Shown piece after piece: positions 1 through 5,827 of a stretch of DNA of 6,306 bases. The notes beneath the pieces are model-generated. The model was not told where the DNA came from. It was given only the letters and a program-made list of their open reading frames with translations, and made no database searches. A program made the translations under genes and the position numbers. Source of the DNA: Paenibacillaceae bacterium (GTDB lineage: Bacteria > Bacillota > Bacilli > Paenibacillales > NBRC-103111); assembly GCA_020697475.1 (NCBI GenBank), contig JAJFMO010000229.1:1-6306 (forward strand). Reading direction: 5' to 3'. The number at the start of each line of letters is the position of its first letter. The first letter of the stretch is position 1.

Positions 1-219
1 CGGTAAATATTCAATCCGCATCGGATCGTGCAGGCGAACATTCCCTTCGTCCGGTTGTTCCGCTCCGGCCAATACTTGCAGCAACGTCGTTTTACCGGAG
101 CCGTTCACCCCGATCAGACCCAACCGATCCCCGGTTTCAATATGCAAATTCACTTGATGAAACAGCGGCTTGATCCCGTAGCTTTTACCGATCGATTCCG
201 CCGTCAAGATCGTTGTCAT
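1..219 (-). CDS. ABC-F family ATP-binding protein, N-terminal part (cut by window edge)
   Basis: Reading the minus strand from the ATG at 219 gives 73 codons that run off the window. The protein starts MTTILTAESIGKSYG and contains a Walker A motif GVNGSGKTT at residues 37-45 (Lys43, Thr44), followed by the ABC-F-like stretch ending RIEYLP. No membrane segment is seen. ABC-F proteins are soluble twin-ATPase proteins that act on the ribosome in translation or antibiotic protection rather than in transport; that role is family knowledge. Only the first nucleotide-binding domain is partly visible, so the linker, signature motifs and second domain cannot be checked. A transporter ATPase is possible but less likely given the N-terminal pattern. 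An in-frame ATG at 225 also exists, but AAGGAAGG (234-227) lies 7 nt before the ATG at 219 and only 1 nt before the one at 225. The gene is divergent from the aminotransferase gene. Confidence 0.85.
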   Translation of the reverse strand, partial: MTTILTAESIGKSYGIKPLFHQVNLHIETGDRLGLIGVNGSGKTTLLQVLAGAEQPDEGNVRLHDPMRIEYLP

Positions 220-226
220 ACGCATT

Positions 227-234
227 CCTTCCTT
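227..234 (-). promoter_or_regulatory. Ribosome binding site of the ABC-F gene
   Basis: The minus strand reads AAGGAAGG here, 7 nt before the ATG at 219. This spacing favours 219 over the in-frame ATG at 225, which is nearly in contact with the site. Confidence 0.7.
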
Positions 235-256
235 GATCAAAAGATATTTCCGACTC

Positions 257-265
257 AGCATATCA
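257..265 (-). promoter_or_regulatory. Candidate extended -10 promoter for the ABC-F gene
   Basis: The minus strand reads TG-A-TATGCT from 265 to 257, which fits the extended -10 form TGnTATAAT with two mismatches in the hexamer. No good -35 is seen 16-18 nt upstream, as is common for extended -10 promoters. Transcription would begin near 250, giving a leader of about 30 nt before the ATG at 219. The call is from motif only. Confidence 0.4.
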
Positions 266-272
266 CGAAATC

Positions 273-316
273 GGCGGTGGACGAAAGCGGCGTCGCCTGT
301 CGTCCTTGACGCCGCC
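273..316. repeat. Overlapping inverted repeats between divergent promoters
   Basis: Two dyads interleave here. GCGGCGTC (287-294) is the exact reverse complement of GACGCCGC (308-315), and GGACGA (279-284) is the exact reverse complement of TCGTCC (300-305). GGCGG (273-277) can also pair with CCGCC (312-316). The first two stems cross, so in RNA they would be mutually exclusive or form a pseudoknot; in DNA they could be protein-binding dyads. They lie upstream of both candidate -10 elements, so they would be in neither transcript if those are the real start sites. An operator-like role is then the more natural reading, but it is unproven. Confidence 0.45.
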
Positions 317-346
317 CAAATTTTGCGCCAATAGCCTGCAGCAATA

Positions 347-355
347 TGATATAAT
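347..355 (+). promoter_or_regulatory. Extended -10 promoter for the aminotransferase gene
   Basis: The sequence is TG-A-TATAAT, a perfect extended -10 element with the consensus hexamer at 350-355. The -35 position (about 327-332, GCCAAT) is poor, which extended -10 promoters tolerate. Initiation near 362 would give a leader of about 120 nt before the ATG at 483. Confidence 0.55.
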
Positions 356-440
356 AGCCATTGGTGCGACGAGCGGTTATCGCCCAGGCGGGCATTATTT
401 CCCGGGCAAGCGCAGGAATCGATCGCGAGTTGCATGGATT

Positions 441-460
441 GACAAGAATTTGTCTTTTTT
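441..460 (+). other. Weak hairpin followed by six T in the aminotransferase leader
   Basis: GACAA (441-445) and TTGTC (450-454) form a 5-bp stem with a 4-nt loop, directly followed by six T (455-460). The layout resembles an intrinsic terminator or attenuator, but the stem is short and AT-rich, so efficient termination is doubtful. It lies 22 nt upstream of the aminotransferase start codon. Confidence 0.2.
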
Positions 461-468
461 GGCAGGAC

Positions 469-473
469 GGGAG
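469..473 (+). promoter_or_regulatory. Ribosome binding site of the aminotransferase gene
   Basis: GGGAG lies 9 nt before the ATG at 483. It supports starting the protein here and not at the more distal in-frame ATG at 306, which would add 59 unrelated residues and begin upstream of the candidate promoter. Confidence 0.55.
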
Positions 474-482
474 ATTGGAAAG

Positions 483-1760
483 ATGTCGGAATGGAACGGA
501 TTTGACCGGTCGAGATGGGAAATGCTGTATCCGCAATGGCTTGAACAGTATGAGCAATACCAAAGCCGTCATCTGGCGCTTGATATGACACGCGGCAAGC
601 CGTGCCCAGAGCAGTTGGATCTCGCTGAAGGAATGCTAAATATTGTTGGGGCCGGCGATTCGATGATCGCGGAGAATGGGACGGATATTCGCAACTACGG
701 CGGGCTCGATGGATTGCCTGAGGCAAAGCGGCTTTTTGCTGAAATGCTCGGGGTGAGGCCTCAGCAGGTCGCCGTTGGCGGCAATTCGAGCTTGGCGATG
801 ATGCACGATACGGTTTTCCGCGCGATGCAATTCGGATTGTGCGACAGCCCCGTCCCCTGGGGGAAGCTGCCGAAGGTGAAGTTTCTTTGCCCGAGCCCCG
901 GTTACGATCGGCATTTTGCCATCTGTGAGTTGTTCGGCATTGAGATGATTGTCGTCGACATGCTGGCGGATGGGCCGGACATGGATCAAGTGGAGCGATT
1001 GGTTGGCGAAGATGAAGCGATCAAGGCGATTTGGTGCGTACCCAGGTACGGCAACCCGACGGGAATCACGTATTCCGACGGTGTCGTCAACCGGTTGGCG
1101 GCGATGAAGACAAAGGCGGGAGATTTTAAGGTTATTTGGGACGATGCCTATATCGTGCATCATCTGACAGACAAGCCTGAGCCGTTGAAAAATATGATGG
1201 AGGCTTGCGAAAGTGCCGGCCATCCCGATCGGGTGCTGATGTTTTGCTCCACTTCGAAGATCAGTTTTTCAGGGTCTGGCGTTGCTGCGATGGCGGCCAG
1301 CGAGAACAATTTGCGGCAGTTAGCCGAATCTTTGGGCGTTCAGACGATCGGGCCGGACAAGATCAATCAGCTGCGCCACGTTCGGTTTTTTGGTGATTTG
1401 GCCGGTATTCACGCGCATATGCAGCGGCACGCCGCGATCATCAAGCCGAAGTTCGACGCGGTGTTGAACAAGCTTGAGAGCGATCTTGGCGGCAGCGGTA
1501 TGGCGGAATGGACAACGCCGATAGGCGGATACTTCATCAGCCTGAACACGTTGGACGGATGTGCCCGGGAAGTGGTGCAACGTGCGGCGGAAGTCGGGGT
1601 GACGTTGACCAAGGCAGGCGCGACATTTCCTTACGGCCGCGATCCCCGGGATCGCAACATTCGCATCGCGCCGACGTTCCCATCATTGGCCGATGTGCAT
1701 GCCGCGATGGACGTTTTGTGCTTGTGCATCAAGTTGGTTAGCGTTGAGATGAGTCGTTAA
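483..1760 (+). CDS. Aspartate aminotransferase, type Ic (PLP-dependent, PF12897-like)
   Basis: The predicted 425-residue protein resembles the type Ic aspartate aminotransferases such as AspT of Corynebacterium glutamicum, as far as I recall that sequence. Such enzymes exchange the amino group between aspartate and 2-oxoglutarate using pyridoxal phosphate in the cytoplasm. Shared features in order are LDMTRGKPCPEQLDLAEG near residues 33-50, NYGGLDG, the PSPGYDRHF segment, NPTG with Asn191, WDDAY with Asp220 (expected to hold the pyridine nitrogen) and Tyr223, STSK with Lys259 as the expected Schiff-base lysine, and IRIAP with Arg394 as the likely carboxylate-binding arginine. All expected catalytic residues are present and the length is normal for the family. 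The start at 483 is set by homology and by GGGAG 9 nt upstream. The VOC gene follows 25 bp after the stop, so the two probably share a transcript. The precise substrate is inferred from the family. Confidence 0.9.
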   Translation: MSEWNGFDRSRWEMLYPQWLEQYEQYQSRHLALDMTRGKPCPEQLDLAEGMLNIVGAGDSMIAENGTDIRNYGGLDGLPEAKRLFAEMLGVRPQQVAVGGNSSLAMMHDTVFRAMQFGLCDSPVPWGKLPKVKFLCPSPGYDRHFAICELFGIEMIVVDMLADGPDMDQVERLVGEDEAIKAIWCVPRYGNPTGITYSDGVVNRLAAMKTKAGDFKVIWDDAYIVHHLTDKPEPLKNMMEACESAGHPDRVLMFCSTSKISFSGSGVAAMAASENNLRQLAESLGVQTIGPDKINQLRHVRFFGDLAGIHAHMQRHAAIIKPKFDAVLNKLESDLGGSGMAEWTTPIGGYFISLNTLDGCAREVVQRAAEVGVTLTKAGATFPYGRDPRDRNIRIAPTFPSLADVHAAMDVLCLCIKLVSVEMSR

Positions 1761-1785
1761 TCCCATTAAAGAAACGGTGATAAAC

Positions 1786-2169
1786 ATGGCTTCGACCGAA
1801 ATTCGCTTTAAGTCGCTGACACCCATCCTGCGCATGATCGACGAACAGCAGACGAAGCTTTTTTACGAGCAATTCCTGGGCTTTCACATCGATTGGGAGC
1901 ACCGATTCGAAGAAGGGTTTCCGTTGTACATGCAAATTTCTCGCGGCGGGATTCTCCTTCATCTTTCCGAGCATTACGGCGATTGCAATCCCGGCGGTGC
2001 GGTCCGTATCGAGGTCGAGAACATCGAGGATTTTCACGCTGAACTTGCCGCCCAAAAATTCAAGTACGCGCGACCGGGATTGGAGACGACGGAGTGGAAC
2101 ACGCGGGAAGTCACGGTCCGGGACCCATCGGGGAACAAACTTTTGTTTTACGAGAATCTCCCCAAGTAG
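1786..2169 (+). CDS. Small VOC-superfamily protein (glyoxalase/bleomycin-resistance type)
   Basis: This encodes 127 residues with the pattern of the small glyoxalase-superfamily proteins often annotated as bleomycin resistance proteins (Glyoxalase_7-like). The core reads PILRM near residues 13-17, FYEQFLGFHIDWEHRF at 27-41, a GFPLYMQISRG strand at 44-54, LHLSEHYGD at 59-66, AVRIEVENI at 72-80 and a closing TREVTVRDPSGNKLLFYE at 106-123. This is one VOC module with its two beta-alpha-beta-beta-beta halves. Members include drug-binding immunity proteins and enzymes; nothing here decides which, and bleomycin binding should not be assumed. The ATG at 1786 is preferred because GGTGA lies 5 nt before it. 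A GTG at 1777 in the same frame would add three residues. It probably sits in an operon with the aminotransferase. The 51-bp repeat array begins immediately after its stop codon. Confidence 0.85.
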   Translation: MASTEIRFKSLTPILRMIDEQQTKLFYEQFLGFHIDWEHRFEEGFPLYMQISRGGILLHLSEHYGDCNPGGAVRIEVENIEDFHAELAAQKFKYARPGLETTEWNTREVTVRDPSGNKLLFYENLPK

Positions 2170-2784
2170 AACGGCGATAAGGCCGTTATCGGCCTTAAAC
2201 CGGGGGGAGCGGCTCGACTTCGCGGCGATAAGGCCGTTATTGGCCTTAAACTGAGGCGAGCGGCTCGACTTAACGGCAATAAGGCCGTTATCGGCCTTAA
2301 ACCGAGGCGAGCGGCCGGACTTAGCGGCAATAAGACCGTTATCGGCCTTAAACTGAGGCATGCGGACCGCTTTACCGGCAATAAGGCCGTTATCGGCCTT
2401 AAACCGAGTGGAGCGGCCGGACTTAGCGGCAATAAGGCCGTTATCGGCCTTAAACTGAGGCGTGCGGACCGCTTTACCGGCAATAAGGCCGTTATCGGCC
2501 CTAAACCGAGGCGAGCGGCCGGACTTAGCGGCAATAAGGCTGTTATCGGCCTTAAACCGAGTGGAGCGGCCCGACTTAACGGCGATAAGGCCGTTATCGG
2601 CCTTAAACCGAGGTGAGCGGCCCGCCTTAGCGGCAATAAGGCCGTAATCGGCCTTAAACCGAGGCGAGCGGCCCGACTTAGCGGCAATAAGGCCGTTATC
2701 GGCCTTAAACTGGGGCGAGCGGCCAAACTTAGCGGCAATAAGGCCGTTATCGGCCTTAAACCGAGACGAGCCGCCCGCCTTACC
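2170..2784. repeat. Tandem array of twelve 51-bp units, each with a 20-bp near-palindrome
   Basis: Twelve units of exactly 51 bp start at 2173, 2224, 2275, 2326, 2377, 2428, 2479, 2530, 2581, 2632, 2683 and 2734, with three bases of a partial unit in front. Each contains the core TAAGGCCGTTATCGGCCTTA (first at 2178, last at 2739), which folds as an 8-bp stem with a TTAT loop. The core is identical in seven copies and has a single substitution in each of the other five (units 2, 4, 7, 8 and 10). The linker between cores is clearly more variable, especially unit positions 29-51. There is no length variation. The array fills the gap between the VOC stop codon and the sulfatase leader. No T tract follows any stem, so these are not ordinary intrinsic terminators. 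Several frames stay open through the array on both strands, but the substitutions fall in all codon phases, which argues against a protein. Function is unknown; the array is not CRISPR because the linkers are related to each other. Confidence 0.95.
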
Positions 2785-2787
2785 AGC

Positions 2788-2820
2788 GCATTTATATCGC
2801 CCAACTGCCCTCATAAATGC
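2788..2820. promoter_or_regulatory. Inverted repeat upstream of the sulfatase operon (possible operator)
   Basis: GCATTTAT (2788-2795) and ATAAATGC (2813-2820) are exact reverse complements separated by 17 nt. The dyad is AT-rich, unlike the adjoining array, starts 3 bp after the last 51-bp unit and ends 58 bp before the sulfatase start. It could be an operator or an RNA hairpin in the leader. I see no convincing sigma-A promoter between it and the gene. Confidence 0.35.
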
Positions 2821-2863
2821 AACACCTTCCACCTTGGCTGTAATGGCACATTTTTACATAGAA

Positions 2864-2869
2864 AAGGAG
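2864..2869 (+). promoter_or_regulatory. Ribosome binding site of the first sulfatase gene
   Basis: AAGGAG lies 9 nt before the ATG at 2879, a strong site that fixes the start codon. Confidence 0.8.
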
Positions 2870-2878
2870 CAATAGAAC

Positions 2879-4288
2879 ATGTCCAACACACAAAACCAAC
2901 CGAATATCCTGTTCATCATGAGCGACGACCACGCCGCGCATGCGATGAGCTGCTACGGCAGCCGAATCAACGAGACGCCGAATATCGACCGCATCGCCAA
3001 CGAGGGCATGAGATTCGACAACTGCTTCTGCACAAATTCGATTTGCGCGCCGAGCCGGGCGGTCATCCTGACCGGACTGTATAATCACATCGCAGGCGTT
3101 CGTACGTTGGTGGAAAATTTCGATTCCCGTCAGCAAACTTTCCCCAAGCTGTTGCAAAAAGTAGGCTACCAAACAGCAATCGTCGGCAAATGGCACCTCG
3201 GGCATGGCGGCGACAGCGACCCCAGCGGTTTTGACTATTGGTGCGTCCTGAAAGGCCAAGGTCTCTACCACGATCCGTTAATGTTTGAAAATGGCGAAGC
3301 TAAAACGTTCCCGGGATACGCCACCGACGTGACTGCCGATCTTTCGCTTGACTGGCTGAAACGACGTGACAAGAGCCGTCCGTTCATGCTGATGTGCCAT
3401 CACAAGGCGCCGCACCGCCCATGGACGCCGGACGAGAAGCACGCTCATATGTATGACGACGTGACGATTCCCGAGCCGGAGACGTTTTATGATGACTATG
3501 CCGGTAAATCCGAAGCCGTCCTGGAAGCGAAAATGCGCATGGAGCACCTCAAGCCGGTTGTCGATTTGAAATCCGAAGTGCCGGAAGGCTTGTCGGCCAA
3601 GGAAGAGAAGCAATGGCGCTACCAGCGGTACATTAAAGATTACCTGCGTTGCATCGCAGCGGTGGACGACAACGTCGGACGTATGCTCGATTATTTGGAA
3701 GAGGACGGCATTGCCGACAACACGATCGTTGTGTACACGTCGGATCAAGGCTTCTTCTTGGGCGATCACGGTTGGTTCGACAAGCGGTTCATGTACGAGG
3801 AGTCGCTGCGCATGCCGTTCATCGTCCGTTATCCGAAAGCGATCAAACCGGGATCGGTTAACAAGGATATGGTGCTGAACCTCGACTTCGCCGAGACGTT
3901 CCTCGATTATGCAGGCGCGGGCATTCCGGACAACATGCAAGGCCAAAGCTTGCGTCCGCTGCTCGAAGGGAACACACCGGCCGACTGGCGCCAATCGATG
4001 TACTATCGCTATTGGATGCATTGCGACGACGCGCACAACGTATATTCCCACTACGGGATTCGCACGCATGATTACAAGCTTATTTTCTACTATGGGGAAG
4101 CGTTTGGCCTGAAAGGCTCGAGAGATTTGCCGAAAAATCCGGAGTGGGAAATGTTCGATCTGCGCAAAGACCCGTACGAAATAAACAATGTTATTAACGA
4201 TCCCGCTTATGCCGACACCAAGGCGAAGCTGAAAACCGAGCTCGCGGCGCTGCAGGAACAGTTTAAGGACGAGCCGGTAAACAAGTAA
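2879..4288 (+). CDS. Type I (formylglycine-dependent) sulfatase, S1_11-like, cytoplasmic
   Basis: This 469-residue protein is a complete alkaline-phosphatase-fold sulfatase. It would hydrolyse sulfate esters, probably on a carbohydrate. Metal ligands Asp16 and Asp17 lie in NILFIMSDDH. The catalytic Cys56 sits in CAPSR (56-60), to be converted to formylglycine. Lys104 and His106 are in VGKWHLG, His175 or His179 in CHHKAPHRPW, and Asp289-Gln290 with Lys302 in the SDQG...GDHGWFDKRFMYEES block. The C-terminal part, with YGIRTHDYKLIFYY and FDLRKDPYEINNV, resembles the DUF4976-type sulfatase C-terminal domain. The HKAPHRPW and WFDKRFMYEES segments resemble the group containing N-acetylglucosamine-6-sulfatases and related enzymes, but the subfamily is my recollection and needs a SulfAtlas comparison. 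There is no signal peptide, so the enzyme should be cytoplasmic and act on imported material. It is the first gene of an apparent operon, 38 bp before the second sulfatase. Confidence 0.92.
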   Translation: MSNTQNQPNILFIMSDDHAAHAMSCYGSRINETPNIDRIANEGMRFDNCFCTNSICAPSRAVILTGLYNHIAGVRTLVENFDSRQQTFPKLLQKVGYQTAIVGKWHLGHGGDSDPSGFDYWCVLKGQGLYHDPLMFENGEAKTFPGYATDVTADLSLDWLKRRDKSRPFMLMCHHKAPHRPWTPDEKHAHMYDDVTIPEPETFYDDYAGKSEAVLEAKMRMEHLKPVVDLKSEVPEGLSAKEEKQWRYQRYIKDYLRCIAAVDDNVGRMLDYLEEDGIADNTIVVYTSDQGFFLGDHGWFDKRFMYEESLRMPFIVRYPKAIKPGSVNKDMVLNLDFAETFLDYAGAGIPDNMQGQSLRPLLEGNTPADWRQSMYYRYWMHCDDAHNVYSHYGIRTHDYKLIFYYGEAFGLKGSRDLPKNPEWEMFDLRKDPYEINNVINDPAYADTKAKLKTELAALQEQFKDEPVNK

Positions 4289-4313
4289 GACAATTTTTGT
4301 AAAAATGAATGGA

Positions 4314-4319
4314 GAGGAG
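4314..4319 (+). promoter_or_regulatory. Ribosome binding site deciding the second sulfatase start
   Basis: GAGGAG lies 7 nt before the ATG at 4327. The in-frame ATG at 4309 lies upstream of this site and has only an A-rich stretch before it, so its six extra residues (MERSIR) are probably translated Shine-Dalgarno sequence. Confidence 0.75.
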
Positions 4320-4326
4320 CATCCGA

Positions 4327-5697
4327 ATGAGCGAGACTCGCAAACCGAACATTATTCTCATCAATTGCGACGATTTGGGCTATGGGGATTTAAGCTGCTA
4401 CGGTTCGACCGTACATCGCACGCCGTCGCTTGATCGGATGGCGGCTGAAGGCATTCGCTTCACCAGCTTTTATATGGCATCTCCTGTCTGTTCGCCTTCA
4501 CGCGGCGCGATGATGACCGGCTGCTATCCGAAGCGGATCGGCTTTGGCGCGTTCGAAGGCCGCAGCGTACTGTTTCCGGGCCAAGGTGTCGGCCTGAACC
4601 CGCAGGAGACGACGATCGCCCGCGCTTTGAAAGAAGCGGGTTACACAACGATGCTGATCGGCAAATGGCATTGCGGCGACCAGTTGGAGTTTTTGCCGAC
4701 GCGGCATGGCTTTGATCATTATTACGGTATCCCGTTCAGCAACGATATGGGCAGGCAAGCGGGGAAAGGCGAAAGCCGCCCGCCGCTGCCGCTCTTGATG
4801 GACGAGGAAGTGCTGCAGCAACAGCCAGATCAGACATCGCTTACCGAGCGCTACGCCGAGCAGGCGGTACGCTTCATTCGCGACAACAAGGAACGGCCGT
4901 TCTTCCTGTATCTGGCACATATGCATGTCCACTTGCCGCTTTATGTATCCGACCGCTTCCTCAAACGTTCGCAGAACGGCCCGTACGGCGCTGCCGTCGA
5001 ATGCATCGACTGGGTCGCCGAAGTGCTGCTGGATGAGTTGGCACGGCAAGGCTTGACACAGGACACGTTAATTATATTCACGTCGGACAACGGCTCGCGC
5101 AACGACAACGTCGGAAGCAACGGCCCGCTGCGCGGCAAGAAAGGAACGACGTGGGAGGGAGGCATGCGCGTCCCGTTCATCGCCTATTGGCCGGGCAAGA
5201 TTGCCGCAGGACAAGTGTGCGACGAAGTCGTCGCTTCGATCGACTTCTTCCCGACGTTGACGGCGCTGGCCGGCTGCACTCCGAAGTCCGCGGGATCGAT
5301 CGACGGTCGCGATATTCGGCCGCTTCTATTCAGCGAAGCAGGCGCCAAGTCCCCGCGTGAGGCTTATTTCTACTACTGGATGAACAATCTGGAGGCGGTG
5401 CGTTCCGGCCGCTGGAAGCTGCATGTGCGCAAACGCGATCAGTTGATCAACGAGTTGTACGATCTCGACAGCGACATTGGCGAGACGGTGAACGTATATG
5501 ACCAACACCCCGATGTTGTCGCGCGGTTAAATCAATATTTGGAGCAATGCCGTCACGAACTCGGCGACGATGCCACTGGGGTGCCCGGGGCGAATTGCCG
5601 GCCGATCGGCAAGGTGGATAACCCTCACCCCCTGACTCAATTTGACGAGAATCACCCGTATTACATGGCGGTTTATGACCTCGGCGATGCAGGTTAA
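4327..5697 (+). CDS. Type I sulfatase, arylsulfatase A-like, cytoplasmic
   Basis: The 456-residue protein is a second, clearly different formylglycine sulfatase. It has NIILINCDDLGYGD with metal ligands Asp15 and Asp16, Cys55 in CSPSR (55-59) followed by GAMMTG, Lys113 and His115 in IGKWHCGDQ, a histidine cluster HMHVH at 198-202, and SDNG with Asp254-Asn255. Lys271 or Lys272 lies in the PLRGKKGTTWEGGMRVP block typical of arylsulfatase A-like enzymes. The tail from about residue 417 (CRPIGKVDNPHPLTQFDENHPYYMAVYDL) resembles tails of bacterial members of this group. The first sulfatase has Gln290 where this one has Asn255, so the two are not a recent duplication. WHCG has Cys where Leu is usual, a minor oddity. 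No signal peptide is present. Close spacing indicates co-transcription with the first sulfatase. Both need a formylglycine-generating enzyme (FGE or a radical-SAM anSME) encoded elsewhere. The substrate is unknown, probably a sulfated sugar. Confidence 0.92.
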   Translation: MSETRKPNIILINCDDLGYGDLSCYGSTVHRTPSLDRMAAEGIRFTSFYMASPVCSPSRGAMMTGCYPKRIGFGAFEGRSVLFPGQGVGLNPQETTIARALKEAGYTTMLIGKWHCGDQLEFLPTRHGFDHYYGIPFSNDMGRQAGKGESRPPLPLLMDEEVLQQQPDQTSLTERYAEQAVRFIRDNKERPFFLYLAHMHVHLPLYVSDRFLKRSQNGPYGAAVECIDWVAEVLLDELARQGLTQDTLIIFTSDNGSRNDNVGSNGPLRGKKGTTWEGGMRVPFIAYWPGKIAAGQVCDEVVASIDFFPTLTALAGCTPKSAGSIDGRDIRPLLFSEAGAKSPREAYFYYWMNNLEAVRSGRWKLHVRKRDQLINELYDLDSDIGETVNVYDQHPDVVARLNQYLEQCRHELGDDATGVPGANCRPIGKVDNPHPLTQFDENHPYYMAVYDLGDAG

Positions 5698-5827
5698 CGG
5701 GTATCGTCGAATCCGCCGGCCATTTTGGGACGAATAATCGTCAGCGTTATTTCCTTCGGATGTGCTATTTTTAAGGGTGGGATCAAGCTATTATTATCCT
5801 CTCATTACGAAGGGAGAAACTACAGGG
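5698..5827 (+). other. Intergenic leader before the oxidoreductase gene
   Basis: This 130-bp gap separates the second sulfatase from the oxidoreductase. It holds a small dyad, GACGA (5729-5733) and TCGTC (5738-5742), with no T tract, so no convincing terminator. Overlapping TATTAT hexamers at 5789-5797 could be a -10 element, but no acceptable -35 is seen about 17 nt upstream. The gap is long enough for a separate promoter; read-through from the sulfatases is equally possible. Confidence 0.3.

Noticed and set aside
439..444. Perfect TTGACA -35 box in the aminotransferase leader
   Set aside because: The sequence 16-18 nt downstream (around GCAGGAC) has no resemblance to a -10 element.
306..482. 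N-terminal extension of the aminotransferase from the ATG at 306
   Set aside because: It would begin upstream of the extended -10 promoter, the 59 added residues do not resemble the family, and the ATG at 483 has a suitable ribosome binding site.
2170..2784. CRISPR-like appearance of the regular repeats
   Set aside because: The linkers are homologous to each other rather than unique spacers, the whole 51-bp unit repeats, and no cas gene is visible.
2839..2858. TGTAA/TTACA dyad as a catabolite-response (cre) site
   Set aside because: The central CG-containing core and the right half of the cre consensus are not matched; the 5-bp arms could be chance.
2834..2860. Promoter TTGGCT/TACATA before the first sulfatase
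   Set aside because: The spacer is only 15 nt and the -10 match is poor, so I could not support it.
4293..4306. ATTTTT-GT-AAAAAT palindrome between the two sulfatase genes as a terminator
   Set aside because: The stem is pure A/T with a 2-nt centre and no GC-rich arm, so it is unlikely to stop transcription between closely spaced genes.
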